Below are positions 46,201-53,273 of a stretch of 64,000 bases of DNA, piece by piece (the first letter of the stretch is position 1; every line of letters begins with the position of its first letter). This DNA comes from Sipunculus nudus (Eukaryota; Annelida; Sipuncula; Golfingiida; Sipunculidae). The stretch covers positions 35,087,840 through 35,151,839 of the forward strand of contig CM049322.1 of assembly GCA_026874595.1 (NCBI GenBank), in the 5' to 3' direction. The position numbers and the translations under genes are program-made. The notes under the pieces were generated by a model, which did no database searches, was not told the DNA's origin, and saw only the letters and a list, made by a program, of their open reading frames with translations.

Positions 46201-49200
46201 TTCTGTCAGGTTTTTGTTTTTGTACAATAACTTTCCTTAAATATTAAATTTGGGTCAGTGATTGCTCTCATGCATACCTTAGTTTGGATTGGTTTTGCAG
46301 TGTCTGTCTGAAAATCTTTTCTCACAGGCTCAAAAACAAAAAAATTAAATTTTGGTCCAAATTGACAATTTATATTTATGACACGCGGAGATATCTTCAG
46401 GAGCAATGAAAACTTAAACACAGCCACATTGAAATGTGGAGACATCTTTAGGTGAAAATAAAAATTAATGTGGTGGTAGCCTTGCACAAACCGTTTTTGT
46501 ATGTGTGTAACTGTGTGTGGAGAATGAATATATGGTTGTCTTAAAATTTTCCAAACTTTTCCAATGCTGATAGGGCAACTGTGAAGGACATCAAGAGACA
46601 GAAGCGGGGGACATAAATTCCACAAATTTACTTGTTTCAGCTAATTAAACTGGCTATTATTTGGGTAATTTCTCTTATTTCAAGTTTTCATGATGGCATT
46701 AATGTATTTATTACACATTTACAGAGTAATGGTAGCGATGACTATAGGGTGATCCAGGACTCCCTCCAGAGTTTACGAACGCGCTTTGCAACGAGTGATC
46801 CTCAGCATCATGTGATCGACCAGTTAGAACAAAATATCGCCTCGTTAATGGACAGACTCCAAATGTCTGAACCCCCTAGTCATCCACACAGTGTAAGTTG
46901 ATATCCACATACAAATATTTTAAGCAGTTTCTATTACGAAGTGAATCAATTACTCATGTATATTTAATGTATTATTAATATCTAACAGATTTATCCAATT
47001 TCAGAATTAAAAAAATGAATGATAGACTTTCTGGATGAATCCTTAAATTTTAAATTACAAATGCAGATAAATTTGTATAATTCCTGCCATCTCACAATTT
47101 CTTTTCAATATTTTTTATAAAATTTATTTAAAATATTTTCATTGGATTCAAAGAAGCTATATTTAATTTTTTGTTGATATTTATGATAACAGCAGGCGAG
47201 CAATGACGGTAGTAGAAGATTGAATTACGATTCCACTGGGGATATACGCCGGTCTCCAATCACATCTCTTCCTGGTAAGTGATAATAATATTAAATTTGT
47301 TTAATTTTTCACATTTGACTTATTAAAATCAAATATCAAATACTTTTCATATATGAAAATATGAATTTTGGCTTTGAATTTATATGAATTTATATATCAA
47401 TCTAAAAAAGATACCGCAGATAAAGCAAATTTGTGTTGTATTCCTCTTTGTTTACTCAATTGTTTTAAGTAAATACAGTGTAAGATTTCTGAAAATATGC
47501 AACATTATTTCTCTTTATAATATATATTTACAGGGATGCATAATTTAGTATGTATTTTTCTCATTCATTGTATTTGCAATAAATGTTTTTACCATAAAAG
47601 TTCACGTGAAGAAAGAAATAGGAATATTGTAAAAATTCCAATTTTAATAGTATAAAAATTCACGTGAAGAAAGGAAAAAGGAATATTGTAAAAATTCCAA
47701 TTTTAATAGTAAATTTGTGTTTTCTGCCAGGCTATCCTGCACATAGGTTTGAAGGAGCAGTAAATGGCCAGCCGGGAGTTTCCACGAAGGTGCTGTACTT
47801 TACCGACAAAACCGTCACTCCGTTCATGTGTACAATTCCAATGAGGTAAAGTATATGACATCGTTAAGGCTGTTATTTACTGTTCCAGCTGCTCTGCTAA
47901 CAAGACCATCTCACTTGATGTCTGATATAATTATCTGTTTTAATACTTTGTTTTAATAACAAACTAAGAAAATTCATGTTGTTGTCAGAAATAAACTTGT
48001 GTGAAGCTTCAAGAAATTTAATTTGAGCTCAGGGGCAGATCCAGGATTTAGGAAAAGGAAGGGTCCAACCCACTAGGACTAATGACAAAATCTAAAAAGA
48101 GATCCCCAGGTAATGAAAAGGGGGCCCAGGCTGCCAAAATTGGTCTTAAATCCTTATAAAATGGTTGCAGCAGCTGAAAAAGGGAGGGGTCCAGACTCCC
48201 TGGACCCCCCCCCCTGGATCTGCTTCTGGGGGAGTTTGTCGGCATTTTTCATTGTCAGAAATTTTGAGAAATTGACTACATATGTAATGCATGATATAAA
48301 ATTTTAGCATCCATTCATTAATTTAAAATCTACATTAAACATCTTCATCTCGGATTTCTTAGTAAAAGTTTAGGGGTTATTTGTCTTTCAGGAATGTTTC
48401 ATATTTTCAAAATCCATTTTGTCACAAAAAGAAAATATTTAAAATACTGCAGTGTTATATGTCTTTGTTATTTTCCAAACATTATATGCTTTATTCTTCT
48501 TCTTTCAGGTTGGGAGAAATAACACTACGTGATTTCCGAACATTTATAGACAGACCAGGAAATTATCGTTTTCATTTCAAAGCAATGGATCCAGAGTTTG
48601 GTACCGTAAAAGAAGAGGTAAGACAATGATTCCTATTACTTTTTAAATTTTATATCTGATATTAGTTTTTCAGGATGCTCTGAATTTATGCATATCATTT
48701 GCCTTATTTTGGGCTTTATTTGTAAAGTTCTTGGTGAGAGGCCTAAGTCTTCCATCACTTTTACACTGACTGTTAAAATAGATTTTAGAATTATCCATTT
48801 TAATTATATACATAAAATACTATCTGTCTTAGGAAAGATGCTTTCAGCTAAAGGTATTATATTGCTTGTTTATAGTTAAGACAAAGACCTCTGGAAAGGA
48901 AGTTGAAAATGCTGTAAAGCTTATCACTTACAATAAGTTTATTATTTTATAATAAACCTAGATTAAAATCAACACAGCTTATTCTTTCTGATGGCAAGTC
49001 CCACGGGTGGACTCATAGCACAGGTATTACTGTAGTTCCAAGAAATATCTCATCTAGATTCAACATTAAATAATAGGACATAAAATGAAACAAGTATTTT
49101 GTGTAGAGATAAAGAATAAGAAAACACAGAAAAAGTCGGATCATTCCTGTATGGGAATCAAACCCATATATTCTAGAAAATATATGATGCACACCATAAA

Positions 49201-49682
49201 AGGCCATCAGTTCATCACTGCTGCTACATGCAAAGTCACTGTCGACACATGTAGTATGTTTAATACCCTGATGTCACTTCGCTAGTTCTTATAAAAGTGA
49301 GCTGATACATATAGGGGTTGGGGATCCCTGTTAGCTCAGTGGTAGAGCAGACGACTGGCAATCAGAGGGTCTTGGGTTTGATTCCAACACTGAGTGATCC
49401 AACATTGTCTGTGTATTCTTGTTCTAAATCTCTGTTCAGTGGACAGGCATGTCTATTTATACATCTTTCTAGGAAGTATTTGGTATGCCTATTTATACAT
49501 CTTTCTAGGAAGTATTTGGTAAAGGTATGTACAGGTATCATGGATTATGCAAAGCATTGTGAGACATTGTGACATTTGCCTAACCTTGATTTTATTTTCT
49601 CTTACAGATAACAAACGATGAGGGAATCATTCCAGGTTATGAGGGGAAGATCGTGGCGTGGGTAGAAGAGGACCAGGATTAA
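25593..49682 (+). CDS. DIXDC1: DIXDC1 (dixin / Ccd1), complete, 19 exons, 790 aa
   Basis: Cytoplasmic scaffold with CH and DIX domains; in vertebrates it acts positively in Wnt/beta-catenin signalling by co-polymerising with Dishevelled and Axin through DIX, and it binds actin. Exons: 25593-25952, 32571-32700, 33237-33362, 33950-34086, 34470-34561, 41275-41489, 41945-42078, 42420-42518, 42940-43044, 43326-43430, 44304-44357, 44822-44863, 45269-45373, 45769-45888, 46725-46892, 47193-47274, 47731-47845, 48509-48617, 49608-49682. All have AG/GT borders and agreeing phases; the sum is 2,373 nt. Layout: unique N-terminus (1-120), CH (about 122-230), [12 protein letters not shown] element, Ser-rich linker, coiled coil (about 375-665, with [20 protein letters not shown] as in human), DIX (about 709-788) ending [11 protein letters not shown]. 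Human DIXDC1 is 683 aa and starts near the CH domain, so the 120-residue leader is extra. Alternative first exons at 27920 and 39739. Confidence 0.96.
26728..26772. repeat. (CT)n microsatellite
   Basis: About 22 uninterrupted dinucleotides in DIXDC1 intron 1. Confidence 0.98.
27770..27922 (+). promoter_or_regulatory. DIXDC1: candidate internal promoter and ATG-only first exon of DIXDC1
   Basis: ATG at 27920-27922 is followed directly by GTAAGA, a strong donor. Splicing to exon 2 (phase 0) gives [12 protein letters not shown], so the CH domain would start at once and the protein would be 671 aa, near the 683 of human DIXDC1. Upstream lie a CRE-like TGACGTC (27771) and a YY1-type CCGCCATTTTT (27797-27807), both typical of promoters. 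Inference only. Confidence 0.45.
31351..31754. mobile_element. short Helitron-like element with end hairpins
   Basis: 5' hairpin ATACTCCC-(10)-GGGAGTAT at 31354-31379; 3' hairpin GCAC-TTTGAG-GTGC at 31731-31744 followed by TCTTGTT. Interior has AGGTCAGAGGTCACC. About 400 bp. Confidence 0.5.
32143..32540 (+). repeat. R3 interspersed repeat, copy 1
   Basis: From GGGGGACATTGATTTGGGCT to AGAAGCGGAGGACATAAATT. Shares many words with 46175-46625. Sits immediately before DIXDC1 exon 2. Confidence 0.8.
32571..32700 (+). CDS. DIXDC1: DIXDC1 exon 2: start of CH domain
   Basis: Phase 0 in (tcttacag), phase 1 out (G/GTGAGT). It encodes [19 protein letters not shown] then [20 protein letters not shown], the first helices of the calponin-homology domain, matching human DIXDC1 QAYVAWVNAQLKKRP. 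Confidence 0.95.
33237..33362 (+). CDS. DIXDC1: DIXDC1 exon 3: middle of CH domain
   Basis: Phase 1-1, acceptor tttag, donor AAG/GTAAGG. It encodes [20 protein letters not shown] and then [18 protein letters not shown]. The acceptor was chosen so that IV-AGERL matches IVAGEKL of human DIXDC1. Confidence 0.93.
33420..33700. repeat. possible interspersed repeat in DIXDC1 intron 3
   Basis: CACCCTTTTCC..GGGAAGGGTG hairpin at 33448-33475 followed by unusually GC-rich sequence. Repeat status is a guess from composition. Confidence 0.3.
33950..34086 (+). CDS. DIXDC1: DIXDC1 exon 4: end of CH domain
   Basis: Phase 1 in (ttttttcag), phase 0 out (CAG/GTAAGC). [20 protein letters not shown] is nearly identical to the last CH helix of human DIXDC1 and is followed by FKPNS. 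Confidence 0.96.
34470..34561 (+). CDS. DIXDC1: DIXDC1 exon 5: [12 protein letters not shown] element
   Basis: Phase 0 in, phase 2 out (GAG/GTTAGA). It encodes [20 protein letters not shown] and a basic tail; human DIXDC1 has [12 protein letters not shown] just after CH. The acceptor is gtcaacag. Confidence 0.92.
35600..35800. repeat. degenerate minisatellite, TTCAAGTTGTACATTTCAG type
   Basis: About six imperfect units of 25-40 bp; a further related stretch lies at 36930-36990. Confidence 0.6.
39739..39773 (+). CDS. DIXDC1: candidate alternative first exon for a CH-less DIXDC1 isoform
   Basis: ATG in a strong context (GTAGCCATGG) opens [11 protein letters not shown] and two bases, then GTAAGT. 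The phase-2 end fits exon 6, which needs exactly two bases, giving [10 protein letters not shown] and a 520-aa protein with coiled coil and DIX only. Vertebrate Ccd1/DIXDC1 has short isoforms of this kind. Support is phase, donor and start context alone; chance is possible. Confidence 0.42.
41275..41489 (+). CDS. DIXDC1: DIXDC1 exon 6: Ser/Gly-rich linker
   Basis: Phase 2 in (gtttcag), phase 1 out (G/GTGAGT). It encodes [20 protein letters not shown] and a Ser/Gly-rich stretch ([20 protein letters not shown]). Probably disordered and phosphorylated; no domain. Confidence 0.9.
41643..41790. repeat. MITE-like GGATCCAGGATT element, degenerate copy
   Basis: GGGGTGGATCCAGGATTCCA then AAACCTTTAAAAAAGGTTACAGTGGCTGG; same family as 48030-48235 and 62800-63008. 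Confidence 0.55.
41945..42078 (+). CDS. DIXDC1: DIXDC1 exon 7: linker into coiled coil
   Basis: Phase 1 in (tttttacag), phase 0 out (CTG/GTAAGA). [20 protein letters not shown] parallels human WEEQLLEQQEHLEKEM, the start of the coiled coil. Confidence 0.93.
42420..42518 (+). CDS. DIXDC1: DIXDC1 exon 8
   Basis: 99 bp, phase 0-0, acceptor ctttatag, donor GTG/GTGTGT. It encodes [20 protein letters not shown] and [13 protein letters not shown]; human has LLLNGSLPEDEQE at the same place. An acidic interruption of the coiled coil. Confidence 0.85.
42940..43044 (+). CDS. DIXDC1: DIXDC1 exon 9: coiled coil
   Basis: 105 bp (five heptads), phase 0-0, acceptor gaccaccag, donor [30 protein letters not shown] has hydrophobic residues at heptad spacing. 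Confidence 0.9.
43326..43430 (+). CDS. DIXDC1: DIXDC1 exon 10: coiled coil
   Basis: 105 bp, phase 0-0, acceptor gattttag, donor [30 protein letters not shown] matches human ALQQRLTQQDTSVLQLKQE. Confidence 0.92.
43466..43802. mobile_element. short Helitron-like element in DIXDC1 intron 10
   Basis: 5' hairpin AGGGCCCCGCTT-AAC-AAGCGGTGCCCT (43466-43492), interior with TCCGTCCTTCCGTCAGTGAC, 3' part TGCGGGGCCCTCTGAGGACC and final CTAG (43799-43802) before T. Confidence 0.55.
44304..44357 (+). CDS. DIXDC1: DIXDC1 exon 11: coiled coil
   Basis: 54 bp, phase 0-0, acceptor gttttccag, donor [27 protein letters not shown]. Too short for an ORF search; placed by phase and heptad continuity. Confidence 0.85.
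44822..44863 (+). CDS. DIXDC1: DIXDC1 exon 12: 14-residue coiled-coil microexon
   Basis: 42 bp (two heptads), phase 0-0, acceptor aaattttgcag, donor [23 protein letters not shown] continues the coil without a gap. Confidence 0.82.
44961..45060. repeat. fragment of the GGATCCAGG/GGACCCC repeat family
   Basis: GTGGGGGGTCTGGACCCCCC followed by a C run, as in 62800-63008. Truncated. Confidence 0.5.
45269..45373 (+). CDS. DIXDC1: DIXDC1 exon 13: coiled coil
   Basis: 105 bp, phase 0-0, acceptor ctctacag, donor [29 protein letters not shown] then [15 protein letters not shown]. Confidence 0.9.
45417..45532. mobile_element. 116-bp foldback MITE
   Basis: Arms of about 37 bp differ at only two positions; shared core CACTGGACATTGATTCAACG. 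The whole element would fold into a long hairpin in DIXDC1 pre-mRNA (intron 13). Confidence 0.85.
45769..45888 (+). CDS. DIXDC1: DIXDC1 exon 14: end of main coiled coil
   Basis: 120 bp, phase 0-0, acceptor atttgcag, donor [29 protein letters not shown], corresponding to human VDLERELEHKDVLL, then a polar tail. Confidence 0.9.
46175..46625 (+). repeat. R3 interspersed repeat, copy 2
   Basis: From TGGGGTACATTGATTTGGGT to AGAAGCGGGGGACATAAATT. Same strand as copy 1 and again just upstream of a DIXDC1 exon (exon 15, 46725). Confidence 0.8.
46725..46892 (+). CDS. DIXDC1: DIXDC1 exon 15: conserved pre-DIX helix
   Basis: 168 bp, phase 0-0, acceptor catttacag, donor [29 protein letters not shown] and [20 protein letters not shown] match human SLRNSFSGHDPQHHTIDSLE and its continuation almost residue for residue. 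Confidence 0.96.
47193..47274 (+). CDS. DIXDC1: DIXDC1 exon 16: linker, with NAGNAG acceptor
   Basis: Phase 0 in, phase 1 out (G/GTAAGT). Acceptor AACAGCAG is a tandem NAGNAG, so the first Gln (47193-47195) may be present or absent. Encodes [20 protein letters not shown] then SPITSLP. Confidence 0.88.
47595..47711. repeat. tandem duplication of about 57 bp before exon 17
   Basis: TTCACGTGAAGAAAG..GGAATATTGTAAAAATTCCA occurs twice. Each copy has a CACGTG E-box. Ends about 20 bp before the exon 17 acceptor. Confidence 0.85.
47731..47845 (+). CDS. DIXDC1: DIXDC1 exon 17: start of DIX domain
   Basis: Phase 1 in (ttctgccag), phase 2 out (GAG/GTAAAG). [20 protein letters not shown] matches human [19 protein letters not shown], the first strands of DIX, the head-to-tail polymerisation fold. 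Confidence 0.97.
48030..48235. mobile_element. 205-bp MITE-like element
   Basis: GGGGCAGATCCAGGATTTAG at the left and CCCCCTGGATCTGCTTCTGG at the right; CAGATCCAG and CTGGATCTG are inverted. In DIXDC1 intron 17. Confidence 0.65.
48509..48617 (+). CDS. DIXDC1: DIXDC1 exon 18: middle of DIX domain
   Basis: Phase 2 in (ctttcag), phase 0 out (GAG/GTAAGA). [20 protein letters not shown] then [16 protein letters not shown]; human has [15 protein letters not shown]. Confidence 0.97.
49321..49400 (+). repeat. tRNA-like sequence / SINE head
   Basis: GGATCCCTGTTAGCTCAGTG with a good A box (TAGCTCAGTGGTAGAGC), a B-box-like GGGTTTGATTCC and acceptor ends that pair 6 of 7. Anticodon and T stems do not pair, and there are 5 extra bases before the 3' arm. 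A tRNA-derived repeat rather than a working tRNA. A 37-bp tandem duplication follows at 49447-49520. Confidence 0.55.
49608..49682 (+). CDS. DIXDC1: DIXDC1 exon 19: end of DIX domain and stop
   Basis: Acceptor tctcttacag, phase 0. [20 protein letters not shown] then EDQD and TAA at 49680. Human ends [15 protein letters not shown]. Confidence 0.97.
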   Translation: MTNDEGIIPGYEGKIVAWVEEDQD

Positions 49683-51100
49683 CCCTTGCGCTTCACCGAC
49701 GCACTTTGTTAACTCTTGTGGTGCTTTGCTTTTGTACTTCCATCCATCATTGTGAATCTCATCATCCTCGCCTAGCAATGCAGCCTTGACCTTAGACCTT
49801 GCATATTTGTCATTGAAGAATACTTTTAACCTTTACTTTTGACCTTGACCTTGCTGTTCATCATTGAAGAATACTTCCAGCCTTGATCTTTGACCTTGCT
49901 ATTTGTCATTGAATAATGCTTCCAGTCTTGACCTTTGACCTTGACCTGCCTGTACATCTTTAAAGAACTTTTCTATATTAATCACATCAAAAATCAGATG
50001 CACAAGGGGTGCTTGTATATGTCTTGATACTTGTTACACACAAATATTTGAGAAATTATTTCTTGTTTTCTTGTCTTCATATAATGCAAATCTACACAGT
50101 AACCACCAACTATATGCAAAATAACTTCAGTTTACTTTCTTGGTGTCAATATAGATGTGTAGTCGTCAAAAGAGATGAAATGTTATATATTTATATCTTT
50201 TATATATTTTTCTTTTTATATGGCCCAATGCCAAATTTAAGTTATTTTGTGGGAGTTTACATTTTGCCATTTTTTTTAATGATTGTATAAATATAGTGAA
50301 CCTGTTCAATCAAACCATCTGTCTATATCACCACCCTTGAGTGAACCAAAAGAATTAACATTGGTTATAACTGACTTGTCAAATATGAACACCTCTGAAT
50401 TAAGACCACATTTGGCCAGTCCTACATATGGTCTTGTTTCACTGAAACGCTTGTTCTGTCCTATGCCAGCATGTTTCATGCATAAAGTAAAACATAAAAT
50501 GACCATTAAAACGCCCTTATCGTCAATGGAAGTAGAAACGTGTTTTCCATATAACACCCTTCACTGAAACTTTTGAAAGGACCTTTGAACATGATTGCAT
50601 TTTTTCTCTCAAATTAATCTCATTGTCGGAATTCGACAAATGTACAATTCAGTTTTAACTTTGGACGTGTCTTAACTGTTTGTCTTGTCCTTTCTTGCTT
50701 GCTTTGTTTCTGAATCTCTTGGCCCTGAGTGGTCAGATTTCCTTTGGTTGCTACAACTCTCTTATCATGGATATACTCTTACCATACAAGTATAAGCTGT
50801 TTACAGATACGTTTTTTCATTTTCGCTTTTTTTTATTGAATTGTGTTCAGGATTAGCAGTTATGTACTTCATTACTTCTTTTGTATGGAACTGAAATTAC
50901 CTGCTTTATATGAACCCACTCCAAAAATGATATGTGTTCGCTGATCTCTTTATTGCTGTCTCTCTTTTCGTGCTTGACATCGTACTTCAACTTAACTTCA
51001 TGTTCTACATACACAATTTTGCAAGTACATTGTACATAAATGCTATGATAATTTATTCAAATGTTTGTTAATAAAATGCCAAAATACGCTGATTGTGATG
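49683..51100 (+). other. DIXDC1: DIXDC1 3' UTR with tandem TGACCTT-rich units
   Basis: Non-coding stretch after the stop. About three units of roughly 60 bp (49786-49955) repeat TGTCATTGAAGAATACTTCC and TTGACCTTTGACCTTGACCT, the reverse complement of AGGTCA repeats. AATAAA at 51070-51075 is the first convincing poly(A) signal; another lies at 51939-51944. The exact 3' end is not visible. Confidence 0.6.
51070..51075 (+). terminator. DIXDC1: candidate poly(A) signal AATAAA for DIXDC1
   Basis: Canonical hexamer about 1.39 kb after the stop codon, with T/G-rich sequence downstream. No earlier canonical hexamer was noticed in the UTR. Confidence 0.5.
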
Positions 51101-52202
51101 TTAGCCTTCATTAATATGTACATTTTTGTAACCTCACCACCAAACAGGTTTAATGCATGCAAAACAGAGCCTGCTTTATGGTTAGTCAGTGTGAGAGTAC
51201 ATGATGTGTCACGTGAGAGAGAAAGAATGTCATTGGGCGTTTTTGGATAGATGGATATTTATATGCAGAAAAAGTGATATAATCACTGTATCTTATTGAG
51301 ATAATATAAAGTGTGCCTGGTATTAAAAGAAAAAGAAAATAGAAGGGTTTCCTTCTGTCCAATCGTGATATTGTCATGTGGGTAATAGGTGTCATTAAGT
51401 TCAGCCAGAAATATATGAATCTGCTTAAATGCTTCCATGGCACTGTTGTCGATATTCATTATAACTGATCTTATGAATATTCATGAAAGATTTATGAAGA
51501 ATTCAAAATAATGATAATGTGGTAAATTCGTGTTATTGTTTGTGTCCATTGAAAATGGCTTTTACATATTCATATACGTGTGTGTTGATAAGAAAATCAC
51601 TGTGATTGGACATCTGTTGTCACGGTTCTTTCGCTTAAAATGACCAGGAAAGCGTTATTTTTGTGTGCAGTCCGAAAAGTGAACACTTTTTTTGCAGCAG
51701 CTGCATCTAATCATGAATATTCATCAAAATTAACCCTTGCAAGCATCGCATAGTGACATTGATGTTGTAAACATGAATATGCATGTTCATATTAATATGC
51801 ATGAGGTCAAAATTTGCATAATATAGTCACAAATGATAAATCAAAGTTCCGCTTACTGCAGTATTATGTCATGGAGGCCCATTTTATCAGTACATGGGTG
51901 ATAAGTTAACTATTTCAAACTTAAATTTGATTGCTGATAATAAACAGGGAAGCCCAAGATACACTACATTATAATGATGTTTGTTCAACAGGTCCAAGAT
52001 ATTGTACTTATTTTATATTTTTTATAATGTTGTTTAGGCCAGGTAACTTAGTGTCAGGGTTATGCTCATTGGCATAGACATTAATATTAATCAAGTCACA
52101 TGACTGGAAGACCAGCATAATGTAGATTTTTGTTCTGTATTCTACCATAAACATGCTAATTTTTGTCTAGTATAGGGGCCTTCAAGGTGATATGCCGTCT
52201 TA

Positions 52203-52279
<77 letters not shown>

Positions 52280-53273
52280 AGATCTACATTAAAAGAGCAT
52301 GACTAAAAGAGCAAGACAGAATATAAAATTTATGTACAGAAATTGTTTATAAAGGATTATGATTTTGTTGGTTGTTGACAGTTTATTAGAATTATAAATT
52401 CGGTATGCAAAGGGATGTGTCTTTACACTTTGCAAGGATATAAAGGTAAGTAAAGTTTGGCGCAAATATGAAGTTTTTGCGGTAATTACCTAATTTTATT
52501 AAACTAATGCTGAAAATACAAAGTTAAGGCATATAGCCAGATTTTTCAAACTGTAACAGTCAGTTTCTTTTTAATTATTCTGAGGTCTTTAATTATACGA
52601 CTCATTTAATATTAATAAATATTACCAAAAAATACGAAAATTAATCAACACTGACTCAAATGGTAGCTTTTGTTTATATTCACAGGTTTGATTATGATGG
52701 CTTAAATATTTTATAATGAATATATTTAACTCCGTCCTTTGCTATTCTTGGCCAGAATATCTAAGAGTCGGTATTTGAGAATTAGTGGCGCCATCTGTAT
52801 GTCACCGATAGAGAGTGCACAGTTTATGAGACCGACATCTTTCTTTGCTTATGATACAGTTCATTCCTGTAAAAAGTGATCTTCATTCACATCAGTTTGT
52901 TCATTGAATTTGAATTACAGAAGCTTGTTAATTTATTTTTACATTGTATATTTTCTCTTGTATTAAATGGGTTTCCATGTGAAACATGCAGTTTGTTCCC
53001 CTGAATGAGTGTGAATATACATATACTTGCATGATATCTATTGACTTCATACATTAAACAGGACAACTGGATTAATAAATTAGAAGTGTAGTCGTAGCCT
53101 ACATACCTCCACTAGAAGCCTAATTAAGCCTCCTGTGTTCATCTTTAGAATGTCGAGCTTGACCAACATGAGTCACGTGAAAATGAACTAAGTGGCTCTT
53201 GTACCGATTAAGGCCTCGGTCTCGCGCCAACAACCACCCCCCCCCCCCCCCCCCATGTCACAATGGTATGTAA
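51101..53273. other. intergenic region after DIXDC1
   Basis: Contains palindromic ATGAATATTCAT motifs (51473, 51713), ATGAATATGCAT and ATTAATATGCAT (51773-51802), and (TA)n at 52206-52266. No gene recognised. Confidence 0.6.
52206..52266. repeat. (TA)n microsatellite
   Basis: About 30 dinucleotides followed by (CA)n. Similar TA tracts at 28559-28602, 37199-37236 and 58936-58984. Confidence 0.98.

Noticed and set aside
49321-49400. A functional tRNA gene (anticodon GGC, Ala)
   Set aside because: The anticodon stem does not pair, the T stem is broken and five extra bases precede the 3' arm; better explained as a SINE head.
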